DNA of 64,000 bases from Tragulus kanchil (taxonomy: Eukaryota; Chordata; Mammalia; Artiodactyla; Tragulidae). The translations under genes were made by a program, and so were the position numbers. The DNA lies in the NCBI GenBank assembly GCA_022376925.1, contig JAIOJX010000032.1, positions 202,054,939 through 202,118,938 on the forward strand, read 5' to 3'. Shown in pieces: positions 11,866-63,750 of this stretch (the stretch's first letter is position 1; every line of letters starts with the position of its first letter). The notes beneath the pieces were generated by a model that ran no database searches, was not told the origin of the DNA, and worked only from the letters and a program-made list of their open reading frames with translations.

Positions 11866-12448
11866 TAATGTGTTAGAATCAGTCCTTTACTTGTAAAATA
11901 ATTTTCAAGTAAATAAGGAGGATGGGTTTTAGGTTGATTGTTAACTTTGTAAGAAAGCTCCCACTTTTTATATACTGGTTAGTTATAATAAGATCAGAGA
12001 GTTCATAGTCAGTAGGTTAATTATCACATAATTGGGAGCAAAATCAGACTCTAGCCCACAGTGTAGTTTGTAACTGCAAGAGTAATGCACTTTCTAGAAG
12101 CAAAAGTAGTCTTGGGCCTAGAAGTTAACAGACTTGAAAGAACTCTTATTGCAAAACTTTATAGTATAGGAGACTCTTTGCCTTTTTAAAATAAATAGAA
12201 AGTCAAGATACAGAATAAGTGTAGATTTAACTTAAATTTATAACTGATTGGTAAGTATTTGGTAGCCTTTCTCTTCTGTCTAAATGAATGTTAAGAATCA
12301 GCCTAATGTCTTGCTTTCTCAAACCACTTATAGCAAAAGCATTTTTTAAAATTCAGATTTTCTCATTAATTGCTTGAAATTACAGCCTTTGCTTTTAACT
12401 ATAAATTCAATCATGCTTTATTGTTATCTGGGTCGTATGGTCATTTAA

Positions 12449-12616
<168 letters not shown>

Positions 12617-13598
12617 TAAAGCCCCCATGGAAGGTGTGAAAGGTTGACCGTGGTTGTGTAGAATAACAGGATTTTTGCATAGTGTTTAAAAGCTAATGTG
12701 TTGGGCTCCCCTGGTGGTCCAGTGGGTAAAGAGTCCACCTTGCAGTACAGGGGGTGCTGGTTCAATCCCTAGCCCGGGAAGATCCCATGTGCCATGCAGC
12801 GGCTGGACCAGTGTGTCCAATTACAAGCCAGCCCTCTGGAGCGCACGCGCCCGGAGCTGGTGCTCTGCAGCGAGGGAGACCATTGCATTTGGAGGCCCAC
12901 ACAGGCCAAAGAATAAAGATGGATGAAAATAAATAAATAAACAATAAAAGAGGCCAAAATTTTAAAAAGGAGAAAAAAAGCTAATGTGTTAGAATCAGTC
13001 CTTTACTTGTAAAATAATTTTCAAGTAAATAAGGAGGATGGGTTTTAGGTTGATTGTTAACTTTGTAAGAAAGCTCCCACTTTTTATATACTGGTTAGTT
13101 ATAATAAGATCAGAGAGTTCATAGTCAGTAGGTTAATTATCACATAATTGGGAGCAAAATCAGACTCTAGCCCACAGTGTAGTTTGTAACTGCAAGAGTA
13201 ATGCACTTTCTAGAAGCAAAAGTAGTCTTGGGCCTAGAAGTTAACAGACTTGAAAGAACTCTTATTGCAAAACTTTATAGTATAGGAGACTCTTTGCCTT
13301 TTTAAAATAAATAGAAAGTCAAGATACAGAATAAGTGTAGATTTAACTTAAATTTATAACTGATTGGTAAGTATTTGGTAGCCTTTCTCTTCTGTCTAAA
13401 TGAATGTTAAGAATCAGCCTAATGTCTTGCTTTCTCAAACCACTTATAGCAAAAGCATTTTTTAAAATTCAGATTTTCTCATTAATTGCTTGAAATTACA
13501 GCCTTTGCTTTTAACTATAAATTCAATCATGCTTTATTGTTATCTGGGTCGTATGGTCATTTAAAGAATTTCATTTTCTCTTTCTATTTTCTTTTTAG

Positions 13599-53031
<39,433 letters not shown>

Positions 53032-54068
53032 GGCCACTGCGAGGACTCTCGCCTGAGTCCAGGAACTTTGTGGGGATGGCCAGCTGTGAAGCCAGTCAGT
53101 CCCTGGACCTTCGCAGCTGTGGAGGAAGCTGCCCGAGGAGCCTGCCGACTTCTGCGGCCACCCGGCACGCCGCCCCGGGAGCATACCCGGAGCCCAGCCC
53201 GCTGGAGAGCGCCGCGGCCCCCTCCGTCTGCACAGGCTCGCCCACCCGGACTGACCAAGCCACGGACGACAGCCTCTCTCAGCCCGTCCCCCGCGTGTGC
53301 AGAGTGAGGACGAGTGAGGGAGAGGATGGGGTGTGACTGTGGGGGGCGTGTGCGTAGCAGCATGCGTGCGTCCGTGTGCCTGTGGCCTGTAGACCGTGAC
53401 TGGACAGCTGAGAGTCATAAACTCTAAGAAACTGTCCAGGGCTCCAGCGGTATTCTCTGGTGTTATTTTTCTTACTGGATTTAGTTTGTAAGATTCATCG
53501 GAAATTCTCAGCCCTCCAAGAAGGCGGACAGCACCACCTTGGGATCACCCGCGGCAGGGCAGACGGGACTGTCAGGGCGGTGCTGCCCTGCTGCCCACAA
53601 GTGAGCAGATACCCTCGGCTGAGTGCCCTGAGCTGGAGGCCCCGGCCGCAGGCTGGCCTCTGCCCACAGTGCGCGGGGCCTGGGCCGCAGCCCTCAGTGC
53701 CTCAGCCCTCGGTTCCTCGCTGTCTGGGAACGTCAGCCGTGTGGGGCTGGCGGGAGGCATGGCGCCCTGTCCTTGGCTGCTGTGTGTTTGCAGGGCCTGT
53801 GAGCCACGGTGGTTTCTGGCCACCGGTCCCTTTCCCTCCGCGTCCAGCCTGGCTGCGAGGGCGGCCCCCCTGCCTTCTCCAGATCCCTGGAGGCCTTCCC
53901 CTCTCCTAGCACCCAGGGTGAATGTGCGGCAGCTCCGGGCCGTGGCAGGCTGGGCTGCGGTACCAGTGGGTGTCAGGGATTGGGCTGCTCTGGCCTTTCT
54001 GGGCTAGTGCTTCTGTCACTCACCCCCACCCGGGTGCCAACCGCCTCCCTCCGGACTCGCTCCCGCAG

Positions 54069-54170
54069 CTTCTACCTCTTCCACCCTCTGGCTTATGGGA
54101 TGGTGGGTCCCTGGCCGAGGACCCCAAGTCCAATGGCAGGACTCAGGTGGCTGGAATCATGGGACTTTGA
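54069..54170 (+). pseudogene. POMT2: POMT2 exon 21, frameshifted duplicate copy
   Basis: Same acceptor and start as 52,926, but four bases are missing: one C in the CCCC before TGG, two bases in CCCCCGAAG, and one T in the final TTTT before GA. The frame is lost after residue 647. All losses shorten or adjoin homopolymers, which suggests sequencing error at a contig start. Confidence 0.85.
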
Positions 54171-54762
54171 GGCCACTGCGAGGACTCTCGCCTGAGTCCA
54201 GGAACTTTGTGGGGATGGCCAGCTGTGAAGCCAGTCAGTCCCTGGACCTTCGCAGCTGTGGAGGAAGCTGCCCGAGGAGCCTGCCGACTTCTGCGGCCAC
54301 CCGGCACGCCGCCCGGGAGCATACCCGGGCCCAGCCCGCTGGAGAGCGCCGCGGCCCCCTCCGTCTGCACAGGCTCGCCCACCCGGACTGACCAAGCCAC
54401 GGACGACAGCCTCTCTCAGCCCGTCCCCCGCGTGTGCAGAGTGAGGACGAGTGAGGGAGAGGATGGGGTGTGACTGTGGGGGGCGGGTGCGTAGCAGCAT
54501 GCGTGCGTCCGTGTGCCTGTGGCCTGTAGACCGTGACTGGACAGCTGAGAGTCATAAACTCTAAGAAACTGTCCAGGGCTCCAGCGGTATTCTCTGGTGT
54601 TATTTTTCTTACTGGATTTAGTTTGTAAGATTCATCGGAAATTCTCAGCCCTCCAAGAAGGCGGACAGCACCACCTTGGGATCACCCGCGGCAGGGCAGA
54701 CGGGACTGTCAGGGCGGTGCTGCCCTGCTGCCCACAAGTGAGCAGATACCCTCGGCTGAGTG

Positions 54763-56945
54763 CCCTGAGCTGGAGGCCCCGGCCGCAGGCTGGCCTCTGC
54801 CCACAGTGCGCGGGGCCTGGGCCGCAGCCCTCAGTGCCTCAGCCCTCGGTTCCTCGCTGTCTGGGAACGTCAGCCGTGTGGGGCTGGCGGGAGGCATGGC
54901 GCCCTGTCCTTGGCTGCTGTGTGTTTGCAGGGCCTGTGAGCCACGGTGGTTTCTGGCCACCGGTCCCTTTCCCTCCGCGTCCAGCCTGGCTGCGAGGGCG
55001 GCCCCCCTGCCTTCTCCAGATCCCTGGAGGCCTTCCCCTCTCCTAGCACCCAGGGTGAATGTGCGGCAGCTCCGGGCCGTGGCAGGCTGGGCTGCGGTAC
55101 CAGTGGGTGTCAGGGATTGGGCTGCTCTGGCCTTTCTGGGCTAGTGCTTCTGTCACTCACCACACTTCCCCCAGTCGGGCGTTTACCCCTCGACGTTTTC
55201 CTCAAAGACCCAGAGCACCAGACATGCCTCAGAGCTTCTCCTTCCCACTTTGACGCCGAACAAGCAGCCCAGAGCTGTTCCTTTTACTTCCTCCCCAGAT
55301 GAAAGAGAGAAAGAAAACCCTTGCGCTAGAACGGAACTAACCCAAGACCAGCCCTGAGCGTGCCTCCGTCTTCCTGGAGCATGACAAAATATTTTGTCTC
55401 AGAGGACAGTTACGCGTCAGGGTTTAATGATGCATCTCTGCTGCACTCCACCTTCCCTCCGCTGTAGCCCCCCCCAGCTCCGCCGAGGTCAGAGCTCTTT
55501 TGAGCATCTTTGCTAGGCGGTTGCCACGGAGACTGGAAATTGGTCCCAAGGACAGGCTGTGCTACCTACTGGGTGGTGGGGAGGGAAGCTTCTGGCCTTG
55601 CTCCGACGTTCAGACGGCCATCATTAATGTTAATAGAGGAAATGCAGCCCCAGCAAAGGCAAGGCAGGTCTGTTAATTAGATCTGGAGCCTGATGACCTC
55701 CCGCGGCCAGGGCTGCAGCCCTTTTGACTTCCCCCAGCAGGAAGCGCTGCCGCTGCTGGGTGCTGAGTCTGGGCTGCTTGCTTAATTGCATTTCTGGAAG
55801 GGAGGGAGAGCAGGGATGGAGAATTTCCTCTGTTCTCTCATCCTCTTCCTTCCCCTGAGCTGGAGGCCCCGGCCGCAGGCTGGCCTCTGCCCACAGTGCG
55901 CGGGGCCTGGGCCGCAGCCCTCAGTGCCTCAGCCCTCGGTTCCTCGCTGTCTGGGAACGTCAGCCGTGTGGGGCTGGCGGGAGGCATGGCGCCCTGTCCT
56001 TGGCTGCTGTGTGTTTGCAGGGCCTGTGAGCCACGGTGGTTTCTGGCCACCGGTCCCTTTCCCTCCGCGTCCAGCCTGGCTGCGAGGGCGGCCCCCCTGC
56101 CTTCTCCAGATCCCTGGAGGCCTTCCCCTCTCCTAGCACCCAGGGTGAATGTGCGGCAGCTCCGGGCCGTGGCAGGCTGGGCTGCGGTACCAGTGGGTGT
56201 CAGGGATTGGGCTGCTCTGGCCTTTCTGGGCTAGTGCTTCTGTCACTCACCACACTTCCCCCAGTCGGGCGTTTACCCCTCGACGTTTTCCTCAAAGACC
56301 CAGAGCACCAGACATGCCTCAGAGCTTCTCCTTCCCACTTTGACGCCGAACAAGCAGCCCAGAGCTGTTCCTTTTACTTCCTCCCCAGATGAAAGAGAGA
56401 AAGAAAACCCTTGCGCTAGAACGGAACTAACCCAAGACCAGCCCTGAGCGTGCCTCCGTCTTCCTGGAGCATGACAAAATATTTTGTCTCAGAGGACAGT
56501 TACGCGTCAGGGTTTAATGATGCATCTCTGCTGCACTCCACCTTCCCTCCGCTGTAGCCCCCCCCAGCTCCGCCGAGGTCAGAGCTCTTTTGAGCATCTT
56601 TGCTAGGCGGTTGCCACGGAGACTGGAAATTGGTCCCAAGGACAGGCTGTGCTACCTACTGGGTGGTGGGGAGGGAAGCTTCTGGCCTTGCTCCGACGTT
56701 CAGACGGCCATCATTAATGTTAATAGAGGAAATGCAGCCCCAGCAAAGGCAAGGCAGGTCTGTTAATTAGATCTGGAGCCTGATGACCTCCCGCGGCCAG
56801 GGCTGCAGCCCTTTTGACTTCCCCCAGCAGGAAGCGCTGCCGCTGCTGGGTGCTGAGTCTGGGCTGCTTGCTTAATTGCATTTCTGGAAGGGAGGGAGAG
56901 CAGGGATGGAGAATTTCCTCTGTTCTCTCATCCTCTTCCTTCCCC
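54763..56945. repeat. Tandem duplication 12: 54,763-55,852 and 55,853-56,945
   Basis: Units of 1,090 bases, identical by eye. The block overlaps duplication 11, so about 390 bases occur three times (about 53,630, 54,767 and 55,857). The junction is 'cttccttcccc|tgagctgg' against 'cttcctteccc'-type continuation 'cttccttccccctcgcc'. Confidence 0.92.
55520..55533 (+). promoter_or_regulatory. X-box (RFX-type) motif
   Basis: GTTGCCACGGAGAC fits the RFX consensus of two half-sites with a two-base spacer (GTTGCC-AC-GGAGAC). The second copy is at 56,610-56,623. It lies in the presumed POMT2 3' UTR. A motif match alone does not prove function. Confidence 0.4.
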
Positions 56946-58858
56946 CTCGCCACTCCCCTCCTCCTCCCCACCAGGCCGAGTTGGTTTCTTCTCAGCTGGG
57001 TGTGGGCAGCCAACTGGGTGGGCTCTCCTGGGGCTGGGATGCGGGAGGCCCTGTGCTAGACTGCCTTCACTGAACAGCGGCCCCACGACAGCATCTGGGA
57101 GGTGGCTGGTGTTTCCCTGTGCCTTCTTCCTTCCCAAGGAACTTGTTGGAAGGGAGGTGCCCCGAGAGCAGGCAGCCATTCTGAGTGAGGGCAAGGAAGG
57201 AGAAGGCTCCGCCGAGCTCCTGCCTGCCGCTCCCTCCTAATCTGGCCACAGGGGAATAAAAGCTTCCTTTGTCTCTTCCACTGTTCTCCAAATATGGGAG
57301 GAGGACCGTGTGCCCACTCCCTCCGCGTCCTCTTTGCTCAGGCTGGCGGACACTTCCGAGGCTTCCCGCAGCTTCAAGTCCCGGATCTGTTGCTGGGGGA
57401 GGCTGGGGAGAGGGGCTGTTGGAACGGCGCTGTGAATACGGGCTCCAGCCTCCGGGCAGTGTGACAGGTCCCACAGACTTGCTGGCGGAGGAAGGAGGCA
57501 TTTGTTAGCTCAACCTCCAGTCAGCTTCTTAAACCACATTTTACATGAAAAAAAGTTTTCCACAGATAATCAGAGGCCGTTTACTTTTGTAATAAATAGC
57601 TCTTATTTTGAATGCTATGCTGTTCTTGTTGTACTTAATTGAATCTGACTTGCCCTCTGGCTCCAGAAAGAAGAGAAGAATGTTTTGAGAGCAAGAGCCA
57701 TTCCTTGGTGTCTGGAGGCTGAAGCCTTTCTGAGTCCAGCTCAGGTCCTGGGCTGGGCAATAGAATACGGGCATGTGCCTTAAAGTTCTTGAGTAATGTT
57801 CTGGGGCTGAAGGGTACTTCTGGCCTTGCTCCGACTTAATTGCCCCAGCAAAGGCAAGGCAGGTCTGTTAATTAGATCTGGAGCCTGATGACCTCCCGCG
57901 GCCAGGGCTGCAGCCCTTTTGACTTCCCCCAGCAGGAAGCGCTGCCGCTGCTGGGTGCTGAGTCTGGGCTGCTTGCTTAATTGCATTTCTGGAAGGGAGG
58001 GAGAGCAGGGATGGAGAATTTCCTCTGTTCTCTCATCCTCTTCCTTCCCCCTCGCCACTCCCCTCCTCCTCCCCACCAGGCCGAGTTGGTTTCTTCTCAG
58101 CTGGGTGTGGGCAGCCAACTGGGTGGGCTCTCCTGGGGCTGGGATGCGGGAGGCCCTGTGCTAGACTGCCTTCACTGAACAGCGGCCCCACGACAGCATC
58201 TGGGAGGTGGCTGGTGTTTCCCTGTGCCTTCTTCCTTCCCAAGGAACTTGTTGGAAGGGAGGTGCCCCCAGAGCAGGCAGCCATTCTGAGTGAGGGCAAG
58301 GAAGGAGAAGGCTCCGCCGAGCTCCTGCCTGCCGCTCCCTCCTAATCTGGCCACAGGGGAATAAAAGCTTCCTTTGTCTCTTCCACTGTTCTCCAAATAT
58401 GGGAGGAGGACCGTGTGCCCACTCCCTCCGCGTCCTCTTTGCTCAGGCTGGCGGACACTTCCGAGGCTTCCCGCAGCTTCAAGTCCCGGATCTGTTGCTG
58501 GGGGAGGCTGGGGAGAGGGGCTGTTGGAACGGCGCTGTGAATACGGGCTCCAGCCTCCGGGCAGTGTGACAGGTCCCACAGACTTGCTGGCGGAGGAAGG
58601 AGGCATTTGTTAGCTCAACCTCCAGTCAGCTTCTTAAACCACATTTTACATGAAAAAAAGTTTTCCACAGATAATCAGAGGCCGTTTACTTTTGTAATAA
58701 ATAGCTCTTATTTTGAATGCTATGCTGTTCTTGTTGTACTTAATTGAATCTGACTTGCCCTCTGGCTCCAGAAAGAAGAGAAGAATGTTTTGAGAGCAAG
58801 AGCCATTCCTTGGTGTCTGGAGGCTGAAGCCTTTCTGAGTCCAGCTCAGGTCCTGGGC
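56745..58858. repeat. Tandem duplication 13: about 56,745-57,849 and 57,850-58,858
   Basis: Units of 1,105 bases. One C/G difference lies near 58,268 and one G/C-type change near 58,044 region frames. Copy 1's tail (57,752-57,815) is a badly degraded version of 58,857-58,930, and copy 2's start has a ~40-base gap ('ctccgac...ccccagc'). It carries the AATAAA candidate in both copies. Confidence 0.9.
57591..57596 (+). promoter_or_regulatory. Candidate POMT2 polyadenylation signal AATAAA
   Basis: AATAAA in 'ttgtaataaatagctc', followed by a T/G-rich stretch ('gctgttcttgttgta') about 25-40 bases on, as expected of a cleavage site. The second copy is at 58,696-58,701. Another AATAAA lies upstream in 'ggggaataaaagc' near 57,255. 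Confidence 0.45.
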
Positions 58859-60978
58859 TGGGCAGGTGACCCTGAGTACATATCGGGGGGCATGTAGGCC
58901 CTCTCACAGAGAAGGTTACTTGAGTAATGTTGGTTGTTATTTGCATTTATTTAAAGTGCTCCAAACTAAGTAGGAAGCTGGACCTTGTTTATTCCTCTTG
59001 GAACCTCCCCACATAAGTACAAAAAGAAACGAGAGTGTGAGTCACCGTTGTCCACTTCTGAGACAGCCGAGTGGCCCGGCACTGCAGCCTCAGTGTCCAC
59101 TCCTCACCAGGGGCCCCGCCTTGACAGGCATCTTCTGATCAGGAGCCATGGAAACGTCCAAACGCGTTTTGGACGGTAGCTGGAAGAGGAGAGGAGTCCA
59201 GTGGACTGTGAAACGGGGTCTTCTGGGTTGTCTGACTCCCTCTCCGGCTTAGGTTCAGGAGGAGCTGGAGGCAAGGGAGGGGACCCTCTAGATCCTCGGG
59301 AGACAGAGCTGACAAGCAGGGGAGAGAAGGACCGAGCTGCTCTTAACCGGCATGGGCTAGCTTACTACCTCCCGCCGGTCTGTGACCCTGGATCCTCAGA
59401 AAGGCCCAGTGACGTCAGTGCTGCCTTTGTCCCCGCCTCACCCAGGAGAGACTGGATTACTTACCCCAGGTGCCACGATGAGTGAGCAGGAAAGCTGGGA
59501 CTCGGCCCGGAGCTGGGCTTTGTTGGCTTCTCCAGCCTGGTCCTGGACCAGAAGCACTGCCCAGGCCAGCCCGGATCCCACGGGTGCAGATGAGCGTGTT
59601 CCTTTGTACCATCTTCCTAAAGCATGGACAGAGCATCCAGGGCCCAGAGTTGGCTGGGGCACCCGGACCCAGTGTTTTTCTGAGAAGAAGAAAGCCCTGG
59701 TTTGTAGCATTCCAAGTTCATGGTGTACGTACTCCACCACTGCCTGTTTCGGGCCGCCAGCCTGATGTTCCCGCATGAGAAACTGGGAAGGTGGGCACAG
59801 TTGGCTGTCCCAAGCCATCTCCGGGCCAGCTCCAGCACGCTGTGGACCCAGACCTGGTTACCTTGGCTTGGTCTGAACTATGAATGCAGCTCTTGGTGTC
59901 TGGAGACTGAAGCCTTTCTGAGTCCAGCTCAGGTCCTGGGCTGGGCAGGTGACCCTGAGTACATATCGGGGGGCATGTAGGCCCTCTCACAGAGAAGGTT
60001 ACTTGAGTAATGTTGGTTGTTATTTGCATTTATTTAAAGTGCTCCAAACTAAGTAGGAAGCTGGACCTTGTTTATTCCTCTTGGAACCTCCCCACATAAG
60101 TACAAAAAGAAACGAGAGTGTGAGTCACCGTTGTCCACTTCTGAGACAGCCGAGTGGCCCGGCACTGCAGCCTCAGTGTCCACTCCTCACCAGGGGCCCC
60201 GCCTTGACAGGCATCTTCTGATCAGGAGCCATGGAAACGTCCAAACGCGTTTTGGACGGTAGCTGGAAGAGGAGAGGAGTCCAGTGGACTGTGAAACGGG
60301 GTCTTCTGGGTTGTCTGACTCCCTCTCCGGCTTAGGTTCAGGAGGAGCTGGAGGCAAGGGAGGGGACCCTCTAGATCCTCGGGAGACAGAGCTGACAAGC
60401 AGGGGAGAGAAGGACCGAGCTGCTCTTAACCGGCATGGGCTAGCTTACTACCTCCCGCCGGTCTGTGACCCTGGATCCTCAGAAAGGCCCAGTGACGTCA
60501 GTGCTGCCTTTGTCCCCGCCTCACCCAGGAGAGACTGGATTACTTACCCCAGGTGCCACGATGAGTGAGCAGGAAAGCTGGGACTCGGCCCGGAGCTGGG
60601 CTTTGTTGGCTTCTCCAGCCTGGTCCTGGACCAGAAGCACTGCCCAGGCCAGCCCGGATCCCACGGGTGCAGATGAGCGTGTTCCTTTGTACCATCTTCC
60701 TAAAGCATGGACAGAGCATCCAGGGCCCAGAGTTGGCTGGGGCACCCGGACCCAGTGTTTTTCTGAGAAGAAGAAAGCCCTGGTTTGTAGCATTCCAAGT
60801 TCATGGTGTACGTACTCCACCACTGCCTGTTTCGGGCCGCCAGCCTGATGTTCCCGCATGAGAAACTGGGAAGGTGGGCACAGTTGGCTGTCCCAAGCCA
60901 TCTCCGGGCCAGCTCCAGCACGCTGTGGACCCAGACCTGGTTACCTTGGCTTGGTCTGAACTATGAATGCAGCTCTTG
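58808..60978. repeat. Tandem duplication 14: 58,808-59,891 and 59,892-60,978
   Basis: Units of 1,083 bases; one G/A difference near the start of copy 2 ('ctggagactg'). The first ~55 bases also occur at 57,700, so this stretch is present three times. The junction is 'cagctcttggt|gtctgg' against 'cagctcttggtcacgg'. Confidence 0.92.
59410..59417. promoter_or_regulatory. Palindromic CRE, TGACGTCA
   Basis: Full 8-base CREB/ATF site in the intergenic stretch downstream of POMT2, repeated at 60,493-60,500 by duplication 14. It could belong to a regulatory element between POMT2 and the next gene; unproven. Confidence 0.4.
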
Positions 60979-61675
60979 GTCACGGTCCATTAAAAGGAGG
61001 GAGGCAGTGGGGCACAGAGGTCTGGTGGAGGGGCCACGTCCATCCTGAGGTCAAATGCTGGCCAGTTACTTAACGTCATTGCCTTTCCTCAACCGTAAAA
61101 CAAGGGCACAAGAGATGGGATCTACTTTGTGGATCTATGAGAATGAAGAAAGTTAATGATGCAGAGTCCTTCGCACAGTGTCTGGACACAGGTGCTCAGT
61201 ACATGCTAGCTCTTTACTGGTGGTGGCAAAGCAGCCTCCATGACACCATTGGCTCTAGAACAGTGCTTGCCCCCTCTTCTCAATTAGAGCCTCTTGCCCA
61301 GATTGTGGGCAGATGCCAGGATGGGGGCTCCTGTGACTCTCCCCAGCCCCTCACATGCAAAGTCTGTGCCTGTCTCTTGATTGGAATACACCACCCGGAC
61401 AGCTGAGGCTCAACCAGGTTCTTTCACTCAGGGAGATTAGAGAGCACTCGGCTCTCTCCTCCTGCCTCCGCCTGGCTTTAGAGAGGCAGAACGAGTGCAG
61501 ACTCCACCGCCTACTAGCTATCGACTAGTAAGGCCATCGACTCACTAGCCTGGCAGGCTTCGGGCCCTGCCCAAAGCAGAAAAGAGGGCAGCAGGGTACC
61601 GAGTGCAGACTGTGGCCAGGAAGTGCAAACTGGGTGGAGTGGGAAGCCTTAGTCAGGAGCCAGCTGGCCTGCACG

Positions 61676-63750
61676 GAGCCCTGGGCATCTGGGCACTGAA
61701 AGGTGAAGGTCACCAGAGGCATACGAGGCCTTCCCCCACGACCTGATGTAGGGCCATGGGACGCTAACCTGGGAGTCCAATCCCTGAGCCCCCCAGACTT
61801 GTCCCTTCAGTCCCCAGGCCCTCTGTGTTCTCACGTGGGAATCTCCTGGACACCTCAGGACACACGCCAGCTGCCTTCCAGCTTCGTGCCCCTGCTCCAT
61901 CCCAGCAACCTCCATGGTGTAGGGAGGGATGGAGTTAGGTGTGCTTATAAGTCCTGAGTCCCTGGAAGAGAGAAAGCAGCAAGATGGTTTCGCCAGGCTT
62001 GCCTGGGAGCAAGAAGGCGTTCTGCTGAGGCCCTCAGGCCAAATTAGGGTGAGCGGGAAAAGTTCTAGAATGCAAGAATTCCACACTCCATGCCTAGCAA
62101 AGAGTTGGTCATGGAGCCTCAGCCTGTTCATGACCGAAGGCCCTGCCGCCTTGTGCCCACGGAACAAAGCCGGTGAGCTGAGAGGCTCCTGGAGACCCAT
62201 GACCAGCCCCTTTACTGCGCAGCTGAGGAAACTGAGAGAGAGGCGGGCGGACGGAGAGGAGACAGGTGTGGCGACTCGACATAATGAAAGATAAATGAGG
62301 ATCTTGCTTTTTACAACCTGAACTACTCGGACTGGGCTAGGACCCAAGGAACTTTCATGGTTGAAAGAGGAAGGTTCTGGTCTGATCGACAGGTGACCAA
62401 CCTCGCACCCTGAATGGCAAACAGGAGATTCTGTTTCCTGAACTTCAAGTTAAAGAAATAAACAGTACTCCTATTTAAATATTTACGAAAGTCTATTAAA
62501 AGCACTGAATAGTCCAGTATTCTTGCTTTACCCTCTTAATGTCCAGATAGTGTGGTGGAAAGCTCTCCGTTTCTGCACCTGAGACCCCATCCTGGCCAAG
62601 CAGAGCTCAGACTAGTTACAGCTGGGGCTGGCAGATTTCCAAAGAGGGAGCCTCCAGATAACCTGGCCCTGGCCGGACATGACTGTGATCTTGCCCTGTC
62701 CCTAAAGCCGAGAGCCCTGGGCATCTGGGCACTGAAAGGTGAAGGTCACCAGAGGCATACGAGGCCTTCCCCCACGACCTGATGTAGGGCCATGGGACGC
62801 TAACCTGGGAGTCCAATCCCTGAGCCCCCCAGACTTGTCCCTTCAGTCCCCAGGCCCTCTGTGTTCTCACGTGGGAATCTCCTGGACACCTCAGGACACA
62901 CGCCAGCTGCCTTCCAGCTTCGTGCCCCTGCTCCATCCCAGCAACCTCCATGGTGTAGGGAGGGATGGAGTTAGGTGTGCTTATAAGTCCTGAGTCCCTG
63001 GAAGAGAGAAAGCAGCAAGATGGTTTCGCCAGGCTTGCCTGGGAGCAAGAAGGCGTTCTGCTGAGGCCCTCAGGCCAAATTAGGGTGAGCGGGAAAAGTT
63101 CTAGAATGCAAGAATTCCACACTCCATGCCTAGCAAAGAGTTGGTCATGGAGCCTCAGCCTGTTCATGACCGAAGGCCCTGCCGCCTTGTGCCCACGGAA
63201 CAAAGCCGGTGAGCTGAGAGGCTCCTGGAGACCCATGACCAGCCCCTTTACTGCGCAGCTGAGGAAACTGAGAGAGAGGCGGGCGGACGGAGAGGAGACA
63301 GGTGTGGCGACTCGACATAATGAAAGATAAATGAGGATCTTGCTTTTTACAACCTGAACTACTCGGACTGGGCTAGGACCCAAGGAACTTTCATGGTTGA
63401 AAGAGGAAGGTTCTGGTCTGATCGACAGGTGACCAACCTCGCACCCTGAATGGCAAACAGGAGATTCTGTTTCCTGAACTTCAAGTTAAAGAAATAAACA
63501 GTACTCCTATTTAAATATTTACGAAAGTCTATTAAAAGCACTGAATAGTCCAGTATTCTTGCTTTACCCTCTTAATGTCCAGATAGTGTGGTGGAAAGCT
63601 CTCCGTTTCTGCACCTGAGACCCCATCCTGGCCAAGCAGAGCTCAGACTAGTTACAGCTGGGGCTGGCAGATTTCCAAAGAGGGAGCCTCCAGATAACCT
63701 GGCCCTGGCCGGACATGACTGTGATCTTGCCCTGTCCCTAAAGCCGAGAG
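61676..63750. repeat. Tandem duplication 15: 61,676-62,712 and 62,713-63,750
   Basis: Units of 1,036 bases, the shortest of the set, identical by eye. The junction is 'gccgagagccctgggc' against 'gccgagagccctagtgg'. Long minus-strand open frames (232 and 255 codons) inside it resemble no known protein. Confidence 0.93.

Larger units (their letters stand above)
53032..57615 (+). other. POMT2: POMT2 3' untranslated region (inferred, contains duplications)
   Basis: GC-rich sequence after the stop with no further convincing coding frame. After removing the two duplicated blocks (about 1,137 and 1,090 bases), the distance from stop to the AATAAA at 57,591 is about 2.3 kb, close to the length I recall for the human POMT2 3' UTR. 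The end is inferred only; a CATAAA near 53,417 could serve as an early site. Confidence 0.5.

Noticed and set aside
61649..63383. Minus-strand frames of 232 and 255 codons
   Set aside because: These are the same frame in the two copies of duplication 15. They show no family resemblance and no splice or promoter context; the length difference comes only from the block ends.
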